NCBI RefSeq assembly: GCF_003337555.1
Contig: NZ_QPJK01000010.1
Coordinates: 1 to 64,000 of the forward strand
Length of the DNA stretch: 64,000 nucleotides
Reading direction: 5' to 3'
Source: Pseudorhodoferax soli
Lineage (GTDB): Bacteria > Pseudomonadota > Gammaproteobacteria > Burkholderiales > Burkholderiaceae_C
This document shows, piece by piece, positions 16,639 through 28,071 of the stretch (within the stretch, counting starts at the first letter, position 1; each line of letters starts with the position of its first letter). The translations under genes were made by a program, and so were the position numbers. The notes beneath the pieces were generated by a model. That model was not told the DNA's origin, searched no databases, and saw only the letters and a program-made list of their open reading frames with translations.

Positions 16639-16719
16639 CGCGCTCCCCTTGAACACGTCAGGCGGGTTTTGCCGGGGCGAACGAGATCCTGCAAGCTCGC
16701 CGCCAGAGGAGACGCCAGC

Positions 16720-19056
<2,337 letters not shown>

Positions 19057-19107
19057 CCCTCGCCGGCCAAGCAAGCACTAACTTGGTGCGGCGCGAAGCC
19101 CTTGCGG

Positions 19108-19132
19108 CCCATGCCTGTTTTTTGGGCATGGG
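19108..19132 (+). other. Hairpin after maeB
   Basis: CCCATGCC and GGCATGGG form an eight-pair stem with a T-rich nine-base loop, 51 bases after the maeB stop. There is no T-run after the stem, so it is not a clear intrinsic terminator; it may stabilise the maeB transcript end. Confidence 0.35.
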
Positions 19133-19238
19133 ACTTGCGTTTCCCGGGGCCTTGGGGCACACTAGCGCGCTTCGATCCGGGGGTTAACCCGGAGCCCGCG
19201 CACGGATCCGTGCGGTCTGTGCGCCTTTCCTGTTTCCC

Positions 19239-19637
19239 ATGTTGTCCACGATTTGCCACACCTTCAGCCGTCCGCATTGGCGCGGTTTGCTGGCGGCGGC
19301 GCTGACGGTTTGCACCCTTTCGGTGCAGGCGCGGACCTCGGCCGATGGCGCCTCGGTGGCGCTGGACGCCCTGCCCAGGGAAGGTCAGACCACTTACCAA
19401 CGGATCCTGCAAGGCGGGCCCTTCCCTTACGAGAAGGACGGCACCGTGTTCTTCAACCGCGAGCGCCTGCTGCCAGAGCACAAGCGGGGCTACTACCGCG
19501 AGTACACGGTGGCCAGGATGGGGGCGCGCAGCCGAGGTGCGCGCCGCATCGTCTGCGGGGGCCTGCGCCCGACGACACCGGATGGTTGCTACTACACCAG
19601 CGACCACTATGCGAGTTTTCGCAAGATCGCGCCGTGA
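19239..19637 (+). CDS. Secreted guanyl-specific ribonuclease, RNase Sa/barnase family
   Basis: 132 residues: signal peptide to about residue 31 and a mature domain closely resembling Streptomyces RNase Sa. Shared blocks include GPFPYEKDGTVFFNRE, the YREYTV strand, GARSRGARRI and YYTSDHYASF. The catalytic residues map to Glu88, Arg99, Arg103 and His123, all conserved. It should cleave RNA after guanine and act outside the cytoplasm. Two cysteines (106 and 117) could pair after export. The barstar gene follows 41 bases downstream and would protect the producer cell. Confidence 0.88.
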   Translation: MLSTICHTFSRPHWRGLLAAALTVCTLSVQARTSADGASVALDALPREGQTTYQRILQGGPFPYEKDGTVFFNRERLLPEHKRGYYREYTVARMGARSRGARRIVCGGLRPTTPDGCYYTSDHYASFRKIAP

Positions 19638-19678
19638 AGGGCGGGCGATCCTTGTTTTTGTGAGACCGAGGTATTTTG

Positions 19679-20101
19679 ATGACCAACGTTAAAGCGGAGC
19701 TGGACCAGCCTCTGCGTACCGTGCGAACCAACATCGTCCAATCGATCCGGGCGTTTCGCGTAGCCGACCTGCAAGAGGCCGCCCAGTCGATGGGCCACCA
19801 CTTCCTGTATGCCAACCTGGCGAATGCCCAGAGCAAGCAGGACGTGCTGGACCTGATCGCCCAGCAGTTCACCTTCCCGACGCACTTCGGCAAGAACTTC
19901 GACGCGCTGTACGACTGCATGACGGACCCGTTGCACAAGTCGGGCCCGCAGCCCGGCTTCATCGTGGTGCTGGAGCAGATTCCCGCGAACGCCAAGTTCG
20001 ACAAGGAAGCGCGCGAGCAGCTGCTGGACATCTTCCGGGACGCTGCGGACTACTGGGGCGATCGCAAGATCCCGTTCCGGTGCTTCTATTCTTTTCTGTA
20101 G
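19679..20101 (+). CDS. Barstar-family ribonuclease inhibitor
   Basis: 140 residues of the barstar family. The central part QDVLDLIAQQFTFPTHFGKNFDALYDCMTD carries the conserved FPxxFGxNxDAL core that contacts the nuclease active site. Compared with Bacillus barstar (about 90 residues) it has an N-terminal extension of some 40 residues. GAGG seven bases before the ATG at 19679 fixes the start. Cytoplasmic inhibitor of the ribonuclease encoded just upstream, in the same transcript. Confidence 0.88.
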   Translation: MTNVKAELDQPLRTVRTNIVQSIRAFRVADLQEAAQSMGHHFLYANLANAQSKQDVLDLIAQQFTFPTHFGKNFDALYDCMTDPLHKSGPQPGFIVVLEQIPANAKFDKEAREQLLDIFRDAADYWGDRKIPFRCFYSFL

Positions 20102-20316
20102 CCCGTTCCGCACACACCAGCCAAGCGGAACGGGCGAACGAGGCCCAGGGCGATGCCGTGTCCGGTATCGCACTCACGACGACCCCGGTGGCGGCAACGC
20201 CCACCCTGACGGAGTCGGGCGAGAAGATGCCGACCGACAAACTGGTCGATGTCTCGCCATTGGCGCTGCGCATGAGCAGCCCCTTCAACGCGGGTTACTG
20301 GTTGGCAGCGGCCTGA
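20080..20316 (+). CDS. Possible small protein overlapping the barstar gene
   Basis: A 78-codon frame with a GTG start inside the last 22 bases of the barstar gene, in another frame, ending 24 bases before a strong terminator on the same strand. About four fifths of its codons beyond the overlap end in G or C, like real genes here. No family is recognised; the protein is Ala/Thr-rich with no clear signal peptide or membrane segment. No ribosome-binding site is evident, and a shorter start at the ATG at 20227 is possible. It could be chance; its place inside the nuclease/inhibitor transcript makes it worth noting. Confidence 0.35.
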   Translation: MLLFFSVARSAHTSQAERANEAQGDAVSGIALTTTPVAATPTLTESGEKMPTDKLVDVSPLALRMSSPFNAGYWLAAA

Positions 20317-20340
20317 GGCGGCCACCACCGGTTTCGCAAG

Positions 20341-20365
20341 ACGCCCGTCACCGACGGGCGTTTTT
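20341..20365 (+). terminator. Intrinsic terminator of the ribonuclease-barstar transcript
   Basis: ACGCCCGTC and GACGGGCGT form a nine-pair stem with a three-base loop, followed by TTTTT. The T-run touches the stop codon of the convergent rsmA gene. On the minus strand no T-run follows, so it acts on plus-strand transcription. Confidence 0.88.
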
Positions 20366-21123
20366 CATGGTGCCGCCTGGGCCAGCGCGACGTACTCGGC
20401 CACCGGCACTTCCTCGGCCCGGCGCTGCAGGTCGAAGCTGCCGGCAAACTGGCGCGCCTCGAGCCAGCGGCCCAGGCTGTGGCGCAGCAGCTTGCGGCGC
20501 TGGCTGAACGCCACCTGCACGAGTTCGCTGAGCAGATGCACATCCAGCTGCGGCGGCTGCGCCAACGGCTCCATGCGCACCACGGCGCTGTCCACCTTGG
20601 GCGGGGGGTCGAAGCTCTCGGGCGGCACGAACAGCACGTCCTCCATCGCATAGCGCCACTGCAGCATGACGCTGAGCCGGCCGTAGGCAGCCGTCGAGGG
20701 CGCAGCCACCATCCGGTCGATGACTTCCTTCTGCAGCATGAAGTGCTGGTCCTGCACCTGGTCCACGTGGTCCAGCAGGTGGAACAGGATGGGCGTGGAG
20801 ATGTTGTACGGCAGGTTGCCGACCACGCGCAGCTTGCGCCCCGCGGCCGCCGCCAGTGCCGCGAAATCGACCCGCAGCACATCCGACTCGACCACCACGA
20901 GCTGCGGATGGCGGCGCAGCCGCTCGGCCAGGTCGCGGTCGAGTTCGATGACGGTGAGCCGGCCCAGCCGCTCGACCAGCGGCTGTGTCAGCGCCGCCAG
21001 GCCGGGGCCGATCTCGACCATGGGATCGCCCGGCTGCGGCGCGATGGCCCGCACGATAGCGTCGATGACGCCGGCATCCGACAGGAAATGCTGGCCGAAG
21101 CGCTTGCGCGCGATGTGTTTCAC
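20365..21123 (-). CDS. rsmA: 16S rRNA dimethyladenosine transferase RsmA (KsgA)
   Basis: 252 residues. The N-terminal [14 protein letters not shown] motif [11 protein letters not shown] (about 36-46), acidic motif VIELDRDLA and the catalytic GNLPYNIST motif (about 101-109) are diagnostic of KsgA. It dimethylates two adjacent adenines near the 3' end of 16S rRNA late in small-subunit assembly. The ATG overlaps the surA stop as ATGA, giving the classic lptD-surA-rsmA order. Confidence 0.95.
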   Translation of the reverse strand: MKHIARKRFGQHFLSDAGVIDAIVRAIAPQPGDPMVEIGPGLAALTQPLVERLGRLTVIELDRDLAERLRRHPQLVVVESDVLRVDFAALAAAAGRKLRVVGNLPYNISTPILFHLLDHVDQVQDQHFMLQKEVIDRMVAAPSTAAYGRLSVMLQWRYAMEDVLFVPPESFDPPPKVDSAVVRMEPLAQPPQLDVHLLSELVQVAFSQRRKLLRHSLGRWLEARQFAGSFDLQRRAEEVPVAEYVALAQAAP

Positions 21124-22451
21124 TGGGGCGCCTGGCGCAGCTCGACGTAGGCGCGGCCGCGCAACTCCTGCAGCCAGCTGCGGTAGGCCTCGTCCATCTT
21201 GCGCTCACGCACCATGTTGCGGGCCACCTCGCGCTGCTCGCGCGGGTTGAGCTGGTACTGGCGCCGCTCCAGCAGCTGGATCAGGTGCACGCCAAAGCGC
21301 GAGACGATGGGCTCGGAGATTTCGCCCGGGCGCAGCGCATCGAGCACTTCCTCGAACTCGGGCACGAACTGGCCCGGGTTGGACCAGCCGAGGTCGCCGC
21401 CCTGTGCGGCGCTGCCGTCCTGCGAGCTGGCCTGGGCCAGCGCGGCGAAGTCGGCCTGGCCGGCTTCGATGCGTCGGCGCATGGTGGCCAGGCGCTCGCG
21501 CGCATTGGCCTCGGTCTGCTGGGCATCCAGGCGCAGCAGGATGTGGCGGGCGTGCTGCTGCGTGATGCTTTGCAGCACGCCGCCCTGGCGCTTGTCGATC
21601 ACCTTGAGGATGTGGAAGCCGGCGCCGGAACGCACCGGCGCCGTGATGCCACCGGCGGCCAGCTGCGCCGTGGCCTGCAGGAACAACTCGGGATACCGGT
21701 CGGGGCTGCGCAGGCCCATCTCGCCGCCGGCCGCGGCGTCCGTTCCATCGGAGAAGCTGCGCGCGAGGGCGGCGAAGTCCTCGCCCGCGCGGGCGCGCTT
21801 TTCCACATCCTGCGCACGCGCCAGACGTTCGGCGACCTGCTGCGGCGTGGCGTTCTCGGGCACGGCCACCAGCACCTGGGCCAGGTTGATCTCGGTGGGC
21901 GCGGCGGGCGCAACGTCGGTCTGCTCGCGCAGGTACTGCTCGACCTCGGCATCGCTCACGCGCACGCGCGAATCGAGCTCGCGGTCGCGCAGGCGCGACA
22001 TCAGGATCTGGTCGCGCAGGTCGTTGCGGAACTGCGTGCTGGTCATGCCGTCCAGCGCGATGCGGCGGCGCAGCTCGGCCACGTCGATCTGGTTCTGCCG
22101 CGCGACGTTCTGCTCGGCCAGGTTGATGGCGGCTTCGTCGACCTTCAGGCCCATCTCGCGCGCCTGCTGCAGCTGGGCGCGCTCGATCACCAGGCTTTCC
22201 AGCACCTGCCGCGAGAGTTCGGCCTGGGTCGGCATGCGGCCCCCCTGCTGGCGCAGCTGCTGCGCCACGCGGACGGTGCGGCGCTGCACTTCCAGATTGG
22301 TGATGGGCTCGGAATTGACCACCGCCACGATGAAGTCGGACGCGCGCGCCCCGCCCTGCGCCAGGGCCGGCACGGCGGTCCAGCAGGCCGCAGCCAAGGC
22401 CAAGGCGGTCAGGAAGGAAGCGGGCGCCGTACGGCGCTTGGACTGTTGCAT
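21120..22451 (-). CDS. surA: Periplasmic peptidyl-prolyl isomerase/chaperone SurA
   Basis: 443 residues: signal peptide (about 1-31), N-terminal chaperone region with [19 protein letters not shown], and two parvulin domains (about 175-270 and 290-390; the second contains [31 protein letters not shown] and [15 protein letters not shown]). It escorts outer-membrane proteins, LptD among them, across the periplasm. Coupled by TGATG to lptD upstream and by ATGA to rsmA downstream. Confidence 0.95.
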   Translation of the reverse strand: MQQSKRRTAPASFLTALALAAACWTAVPALAQGGARASDFIVAVVNSEPITNLEVQRRTVRVAQQLRQQGGRMPTQAELSRQVLESLVIERAQLQQAREMGLKVDEAAINLAEQNVARQNQIDVAELRRRIALDGMTSTQFRNDLRDQILMSRLRDRELDSRVRVSDAEVEQYLREQTDVAPAAPTEINLAQVLVAVPENATPQQVAERLARAQDVEKRARAGEDFAALARSFSDGTDAAAGGEMGLRSPDRYPELFLQATAQLAAGGITAPVRSGAGFHILKVIDKRQGGVLQSITQQHARHILLRLDAQQTEANARERLATMRRRIEAGQADFAALAQASSQDGSAAQGGDLGWSNPGQFVPEFEEVLDALRPGEISEPIVSRFGVHLIQLLERRQYQLNPREQREVARNMVRERKMDEAYRSWLQELRGRAYVELRQAPQ

Positions 22452-24886
22452 CACTCGTAGGAGCCGAACCGGCTCGATGTGGTCACCTGCTCGCGCAGGA
22501 ACTGGTAGCGGGGAATGTTGTCGCGCAAGGTCTTGAGCGGGCTGGAGCCCAGGCGCGCCAGACCGACGAACTCGATCTGGAACATGATCTTGTTGTTGGC
22601 CGCGGCGTTGGAGCGCTGGATGCGCTCGACCACGATGCGGCCGATCCAGCAGTCGCCGTCGTACTCCAGGCCCATGATGGAGTCCACGAACTGGCGGTCC
22701 TGCAGGCTGTAGGCCAGCCGGCCCACGCTGTACCAGCGGCCCGAACCCAGGCCACGGCCCGGCCCCAGGTCCTGGCCGCGGTCGCCCCAGAGGTCGTTGA
22801 GCGGCCATTGCCAGCCGACGTCTACCTGCTCGCTCTCCGGCAGGCCGCTGGTGGCGCGCTGCATGCGGTAGGCGGTGCTCACCACGCGGTAGTTGCCGGG
22901 GCTGTACTTCCCGGAGACCGTGAAGCGCTCCGAGCGCCGCGTGTCGGGGTTGTATTGCACCGTGGCGTCGGTCGACCACAGCGGATCCCAGTTCACCGAA
23001 GCCCCGGCCAGGAAGTCGCTCACACGGTCGTCGACAACGGCGCCGCCCGGCAGGAACACGCGCTGGTCCTTGAACCGCAGCCGCTGCGCCACGCCGAAGC
23101 GCGCCACCTGGGCGCCCGTGTCAGGCTGCAGCAAGCGGGTGTCCACGCCCAGCGTGAGCACGTTGCTGTCGGAGATGCGGTCGTTGCCGGTGAAGGTGTT
23201 TTCGCTGTAGATCGTGGCGAAGTTGAAGTCGGTGGCGCTGGTGTCGTAGATCGGCAGGCTGTTCTGCTCGCGGTACGGCGTGTTCACGTAGAACGCCCGC
23301 GGCTCCAGGGTCTGGCGCCAGGCCTTGCCGAAGAAATTCGCGTCGCGCTCGAACACCAGGCCGCTGTCGATGCTGAAGGTCGGCACGGTGCGGGTGGCGC
23401 TCGTGGCGCCGCTGGCCAGCGGCGCATCGAACTCGTACTTGGCGGCGTGCAGCTGCAGCTTGGGCGTGAAGAACCAGCCCGGCCGCACCCAGGGCCGGCT
23501 GATCTGGCCAAGCACGAAGCTGCGCTTGGCGTTGGGCTGCAGGGTGTAGCTGCGGTCGGCCGAGAACTGGGTGTAGTCGGCATCGACCGAGAAGTCGAAA
23601 CCGCCGACGTCGTAGCGGCCGTAGCGGCCGGTGATCTGCGGCAGGCGGTCGTAGGGCGGCACGATGGGCGCACTGACGTCCTGCAGCGTCTGGTACTTGA
23701 GCGCGCGCAGCCCGGCGGAGAAGTCGCCCTGCGACCAGCGCAGGTTGGCGTCGGTGGTGCGCAGGCGCTCGGTCAGAGAGGTCGTGGTGCTCGGGAAATC
23801 GCGCCAGTAGTCGTTGTCGCTGACGCGGTTGGCATCCAGCGAGAAAGCCAGGTTGCCGATGCCCTTCACGCCGGTCTGGATCACGCCGGAATGCTTGGCC
23901 TCGTAAGACCAGCGCTCGCGGTCGCGCAGCTTGTCGGTGGGCATGTAGTCCAGCCGCAGCTGCCCGGCGTAGGTGGGCTCCATGTAGCGGAATTCGCCGC
24001 CCATCATCACGCCGCGCTTGCTCATGACCGAGGGGTAGAACGTGGCATCGCGGTTGGGCGCGATGTTCCAGTAGTAGGGCACCAGCAGCTCGACGCCGTT
24101 CAGGTTGTCCAGTGCCACCGTGGGCGGCAGGAAGCCCGACTTGCGCGCGTCGCTCAGCGGGAAGGTGAAGGTCGGCAACGCCAGCACCGGCACATCCATG
24201 AAGCGCAGCACGCCGCCCTTGGCCTCGCCCACATCCTGCTCGGTGTCCAGGTTCATGGTGGTGGCCGTCAGCACCCAATCGGGCAGCCAGCTGGGGCCCG
24301 GCTGGCGCTTGCAGGTGGTGTAGGTGGCGTCGTGCAGCACCGAGCGCTTGTCGTCCAGAAAATCGGCGCGGCTGGCCTGCCCATGGGCGCCGGCACGCAG
24401 CAGCTGGTAGCGCGGGCTCTGGAAGAAGCCCTCGAAGGCGTCGACCTTGAGTTCCAGCGCCGGGCCTTCGTAGACATCGCCAGCCCGGTTGATGCGCACC
24501 TGGCCCTGCGCCTTGGCCTGGTCCGAGGCCTGGTCGTATTCGAGCCGGTCGGCCTGGATCATGGTGTCGCCGCGCCGCATCATGGCGTCGCCTTCGATCA
24601 CGGTCTCCAGGTTCGGCCGGCCCGAGGTGCGCTGGCCGAAGAAGAAGGTCGGCAGCTGCTCGCGCACATCGGCCGGCACCTGCTCGGCCAGCCGCTCGCT
24701 CGGCTTGAGCTGCAGGGGCGCGGTGTCCGCCGCCCCCTGGGCACGTGCGCCGTCGGCAGCCAGCAGCAGCACCAGCGCCGCGACCGCACCTGCCGCATGG
24801 CACAGGGCGAAACCGCCGACAGGAGAACGCGCGGGCAGGATGGAAGGGACGGGTGGCATCGAAGAGATCTGGGACGGTCCGGGCAT
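22451..24886 (-). CDS. lptD: LPS-assembly protein LptD
   Basis: 811 residues: signal peptide (to about residue 49), an N-terminal OstA-like LPS-binding domain (about 85-215, MIQADRLEYDQASDQAKAQG) and a large beta-barrel that inserts lipopolysaccharide into the outer leaflet with LptE. The mature chain has only two cysteines, one in TYTTCKR of the N-terminal domain and one in DGDCWIG near the barrel end, so a single interdomain disulphide is possible instead of the two in E. coli. An ATG nine codons downstream (24859) is an alternative start. It is divergent from the AmgK-like kinase gene, 93 bases apart. Confidence 0.95.
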   Translation of the reverse strand: MPGPSQISSMPPVPSILPARSPVGGFALCHAAGAVAALVLLLAADGARAQGAADTAPLQLKPSERLAEQVPADVREQLPTFFFGQRTSGRPNLETVIEGDAMMRRGDTMIQADRLEYDQASDQAKAQGQVRINRAGDVYEGPALELKVDAFEGFFQSPRYQLLRAGAHGQASRADFLDDKRSVLHDATYTTCKRQPGPSWLPDWVLTATTMNLDTEQDVGEAKGGVLRFMDVPVLALPTFTFPLSDARKSGFLPPTVALDNLNGVELLVPYYWNIAPNRDATFYPSVMSKRGVMMGGEFRYMEPTYAGQLRLDYMPTDKLRDRERWSYEAKHSGVIQTGVKGIGNLAFSLDANRVSDNDYWRDFPSTTTSLTERLRTTDANLRWSQGDFSAGLRALKYQTLQDVSAPIVPPYDRLPQITGRYGRYDVGGFDFSVDADYTQFSADRSYTLQPNAKRSFVLGQISRPWVRPGWFFTPKLQLHAAKYEFDAPLASGATSATRTVPTFSIDSGLVFERDANFFGKAWRQTLEPRAFYVNTPYREQNSLPIYDTSATDFNFATIYSENTFTGNDRISDSNVLTLGVDTRLLQPDTGAQVARFGVAQRLRFKDQRVFLPGGAVVDDRVSDFLAGASVNWDPLWSTDATVQYNPDTRRSERFTVSGKYSPGNYRVVSTAYRMQRATSGLPESEQVDVGWQWPLNDLWGDRGQDLGPGRGLGSGRWYSVGRLAYSLQDRQFVDSIMGLEYDGDCWIGRIVVERIQRSNAAANNKIMFQIEFVGLARLGSSPLKTLRDNIPRYQFLREQVTTSSRFGSYE

Positions 24887-24979
24887 CCGGGGCAGTCTAG
24901 CGTTGGACGAAGGGGCGGGCCTGAAGCCGCCACCAGCCCCGGGGCTTGCCGGCGAGCCGGTTTGTAGAATCGATTATCC

Positions 24980-26101
24980 ATGAGCCAGAAGACCGAACCA
25001 ACCGGCGTGCCCGGCCCGCAGACGCCGCCAGCCGTGCCCTGGTCCGACCCGCAGCGCGAAGCTGCGTTCCACGGCTGGCTTGCCGCCATCGCGCCCCGCC
25101 ACGACCTCGTCCCCGCCACGCTGCAACCGGCCTCGGCCGACGCGAGCTTTCGCCGCTATCTGCGCATCGCGACCGCCGGCGGCGCCAGCCGCATCGTCAT
25201 GGATGCGCCACCCGACAAGGAGAACAGCGAGCCCTTCGTGCGCATTGCCGCGCTGATGCGCGAGGCTGGCCTCACGGTGCCCGAGGTGCTGGAATGGGAC
25301 CAGGTCGCTGGCTTCCTGTTGCTGTCCGACCTGGGCACCCAGACCATGATGCAGGGCATGGACCGCGACAACGCCGCCGCCAACGCGGGCCGCTACCGCC
25401 AGGCCGTCGACGCATTGATCGCCTGGCAGTTGGCCTCGGGCCCCGGCGTGCTGCCGGCCTACGACGAAGCCGTGCTGCGCCGCGAACTCGCGCTGTTCCC
25501 CGACTGGTACCTGGCCCGGCACCGCGGCGTGGTGCTGGACACCGCCCAGCGCGCCACGCTGGACCAGGCCTTCGACGCGATCGTGGCCGAGAACCTGGCC
25601 GCCCCCAGTGTCTACGTGCACCGCGACTTCATGCCGCGCAACCTGATGCTGCTGCCCGGCGATGCCACGCGCCTGGGGGTGCTGGACTTCCAGGATGCGC
25701 TGTACGGCCCCATCACCTACGACATCGCCTGCCTGATGCGCGATGCCTTCCTGAGCTGGGACGAGGATTTCGTGCTCGACGTCACCGTGCGCTACTGGCA
25801 GGAAGCGAAGAAGGCCGGCCTGCTGGGCGAAGGCAGTGCCTCCGGCTGGGGCGACGACTTCGGCGCCTTCTACCGCGCCGTGGAATGGATGGGCCTGCAG
25901 CGCCACCTCAAGGTGGCCGGCATCTTCGCGCGGCTCACGCTACGCGACGGCAAGCCGCAGTACCTGGCGGACACGCCGCGCTTCATGGCCTACATCCGCG
26001 CGACGGCCAGTCGCTACCGCGAGCTCACGCCGCTGCTGCGCCTCATCGACCAGATCGAAGGCACTGCGCCCGTCACGGGCTTCGCCTACGGGCGGATGTA
26101 G
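24980..26101 (+). CDS. Aminoglycoside-phosphotransferase-fold kinase, AmgK-like
   Basis: 373 residues with the APH catalytic motifs HRDFMPRNLML (Brenner-type catalytic loop, about 214-224) and LDFQDALYGPITYD (metal-binding DFQD). Family and position (divergent from lptD-surA-rsmA) match AmgK, the anomeric N-acetylmuramate/N-acetylglucosamine 1-kinase of the cell-wall recycling shunt in Pseudomonas. The usual partner MurU uridylyltransferase does not follow; RsmE does. The kinase assignment is firm, the sugar substrate inferred. Confidence 0.8.
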   Translation: MSQKTEPTGVPGPQTPPAVPWSDPQREAAFHGWLAAIAPRHDLVPATLQPASADASFRRYLRIATAGGASRIVMDAPPDKENSEPFVRIAALMREAGLTVPEVLEWDQVAGFLLLSDLGTQTMMQGMDRDNAAANAGRYRQAVDALIAWQLASGPGVLPAYDEAVLRRELALFPDWYLARHRGVVLDTAQRATLDQAFDAIVAENLAAPSVYVHRDFMPRNLMLLPGDATRLGVLDFQDALYGPITYDIACLMRDAFLSWDEDFVLDVTVRYWQEAKKAGLLGEGSASGWGDDFGAFYRAVEWMGLQRHLKVAGIFARLTLRDGKPQYLADTPRFMAYIRATASRYRELTPLLRLIDQIEGTAPVTGFAYGRM

Positions 26102-26111
26102 ACAGCCACCG

Positions 26112-26825
26112 ATGCCGCGCATCCACTGTGCTTGTGCGCTGGCCACCGGCCTGGCGCTGGCCCTGCCCGCTGGCGCCGCACGCCACGTGCAGGTGCTGCG
26201 CCTGCAGCCCGGCGACGCGCTGACGCTGTTCAACGGCGAAGGCGGCGAGTTCGAGGCCACCGTCACGCAGATGGGCCGCAGCGACGTGCAGGTCAGCGTG
26301 GGGGCGCACCGCGCCATCGAGCGCGAGACGGCACAGGCCGTGCACCTGGCCGTCGTGATGCCGGCCAACGACCGCATGGACTGGCTGGTCGAGAAGGCCG
26401 CCGAACTCGGCGCCGCCAGCGTGCAGCCCCTGGTGTCGGCCCGCAGCGTGCTGCGCCTGCAAGGCGAGCGGGCTGCCAAGAAGGCGGCCCACTGGCAGGC
26501 CGTGGCGGTGGCCGCCTGTGAGCAGTGCGGGCGCAACCGCGTGCCGCTCGTGCATCCTGTGGCCGACCTGGTGTCCTGGCTGGGCCGTCCGCCAGCGGCC
26601 GGTGCGGGCCTGCGGTTGCTGCTGTCGCTGCGCGAAGGCGCGCGCACGCTGCGCCAGCTGGCACCGGCCGGAGCCGTCACCCTGCTCAACGGCCCGGAAG
26701 GCGGGCTCACGGCCGAAGAGGAAGAGCTGGCCATCGCCGCCGGCTTCGCCCCGCTGACGCTGGGCCCGCGCGTGCTGCGCGCCGAAACCGCACCCCTGGC
26801 CGCCCTCGCTGCGCTGCAGGACTGA
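26112..26825 (+). CDS. rsmE: 16S rRNA m3U1498 methyltransferase RsmE
   Basis: 237 residues of the SPOUT family: N-terminal PUA-like part (HVQVLRLQPGDALTLFNGEG), then AVVMPANDRMDWLVEKAAELG, and the C-terminal trefoil-knot motifs LLNGPEGGLTAEE and LGPRVLRAETAPLAAL. It methylates U1498 of 16S rRNA. The start at 26112, ten bases after the kinase stop, agrees with family length; no strong ribosome-binding site is present, so coupling to the kinase gene is likely. Confidence 0.92.
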   Translation: MPRIHCACALATGLALALPAGAARHVQVLRLQPGDALTLFNGEGGEFEATVTQMGRSDVQVSVGAHRAIERETAQAVHLAVVMPANDRMDWLVEKAAELGAASVQPLVSARSVLRLQGERAAKKAAHWQAVAVAACEQCGRNRVPLVHPVADLVSWLGRPPAAGAGLRLLLSLREGARTLRQLAPAGAVTLLNGPEGGLTAEEEELAIAAGFAPLTLGPRVLRAETAPLAALAALQD

Positions 26826-26836
26826 CGGCACCGGCC

Positions 26837-28006
26837 ATGAACCGCAACCTCTGGCTGCTCGCGCTGTGCCAGGCCCTGTTCCTGGTGAACAACGTGACCT
26901 TCATCGCCATCAACGGCCTGGTCGGCTGGTCGCTGGCACCGCTGGGCTGGATGGCGACGCTGCCGGTGATGGGCTACGTGGTGGGCGGTGCCCTGAGCAC
27001 CGGGCTGGTGGCGCGCACACAGCGGCGCTGGGGCCGCAAGCGCTCCTTCCTGCTCGGTTTGGCGGTGGCCTGCGGTTCGGCGCTGCTGTGCCTGTACGCC
27101 GTGCTGGCGCGCGACTTCTGGCTGCTGTGCGGCGCCACCGTCGTGGCCGGCTACTACAACGCCAACGCCAGCCTGTACCGCTTCGCCGCGGCCGAACTGG
27201 CCGCCGCGCCACAACGCGAGAAGGCCGTGTCGCTGGTCATGGCAGGCGGCCTGTTGGGCGGCATCATCGGCCCCAACCTCGCCAATGCCACACGCGAATG
27301 GTTCGCCGTGCCCTTCGCCGGCGCCTATGTGGCGCTGGCCGTGGCGGCCCTGCTGTCGGCCACGCTGCTGGCCTTCATCCGGTTTCCGCCTGCCCCGCCG
27401 GCACGGCAGGGCGACGGCGGCCGGCCACTGGGCGTGATCGTGCGCCAGCCCGTTTTCATCGTCGCGGCGCTGGCCGGCTCGCTGGGCTTCGGCGTGATGA
27501 ACCTGCTGATGGCGGCCACGCCGATCGCCATGCAGCAGTGCGGACTGCCGTTCTCCGCGGCGGCGCTGGTGCTGGAGTGGCACGTGATCGGCATGTTCGC
27601 GCCGGGCTTCTTCACGGGCCACCTGATCAAGCGCTTCGGCGCCCTGCCCGTGATGACCGTGGGCCTGGCCCTGAACCTGGCCTGCATCGCCGTGGCGCTG
27701 TCGGGGGTGGAACTGCACCACTTCCTGGTGGCGTTGTTCGTGCTCGGCGTGGGCTGGAACTTCCTGTTCACGGGCGCCACCACGCTGTCGCTGCGGGCCT
27801 ACACCCCCGAGGAGAAGGACAAGGCGCAGGCGGTGCTGAACTTCTGCATGTTCGCCACCTTGGCGCTGACCTCGTTCGCCTCGGGCCTGCTGGTCACCAC
27901 CAGCGGCTGGACGCTGCTCAACTACGGCTCGCTGGTGCCGGTGGCGCTCACCGCGGCAGGCCTGCTCTGGCTGGCCGCGCGTCAACGCAGGGTGGCCGTG
28001 AAATAG
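26837..28006 (+). CDS. MFS transporter
   Basis: 389 residues with about 12 hydrophobic segments and the MFS loop motif between segments 2 and 3 (ARTQRRWGRKRSFLLG). The middle loop (about 183-200, proline-rich) separates two six-helix halves. It starts 11 bases after rsmE and appears to be in the same transcript. It belongs to the sugar-phosphate/drug-type MFS in general appearance; substrate not predictable. Confidence 0.88.
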   Translation: MNRNLWLLALCQALFLVNNVTFIAINGLVGWSLAPLGWMATLPVMGYVVGGALSTGLVARTQRRWGRKRSFLLGLAVACGSALLCLYAVLARDFWLLCGATVVAGYYNANASLYRFAAAELAAAPQREKAVSLVMAGGLLGGIIGPNLANATREWFAVPFAGAYVALAVAALLSATLLAFIRFPPAPPARQGDGGRPLGVIVRQPVFIVAALAGSLGFGVMNLLMAATPIAMQQCGLPFSAAALVLEWHVIGMFAPGFFTGHLIKRFGALPVMTVGLALNLACIAVALSGVELHHFLVALFVLGVGWNFLFTGATTLSLRAYTPEEKDKAQAVLNFCMFATLALTSFASGLLVTTSGWTLLNYGSLVPVALTAAGLLWLAARQRRVAVK

Positions 28007-28071
28007 TTGCACATGTATACACGGCAGCGCCGCACAATGCCCACCCCTTGACCACTACCTGCGAGGCAACC

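Noticed and set aside
19108-19132. Intrinsic terminator for maeB
   Set aside because: The hairpin is good, but the T-run is in the loop and not after the stem, so only a hairpin is reported.
19178-19193. GGGTTAACCC palindrome before the ribonuclease gene as an operator
   Set aside because: Ten bases of GC-rich symmetry with no regulator or second copy nearby; too weak to call.
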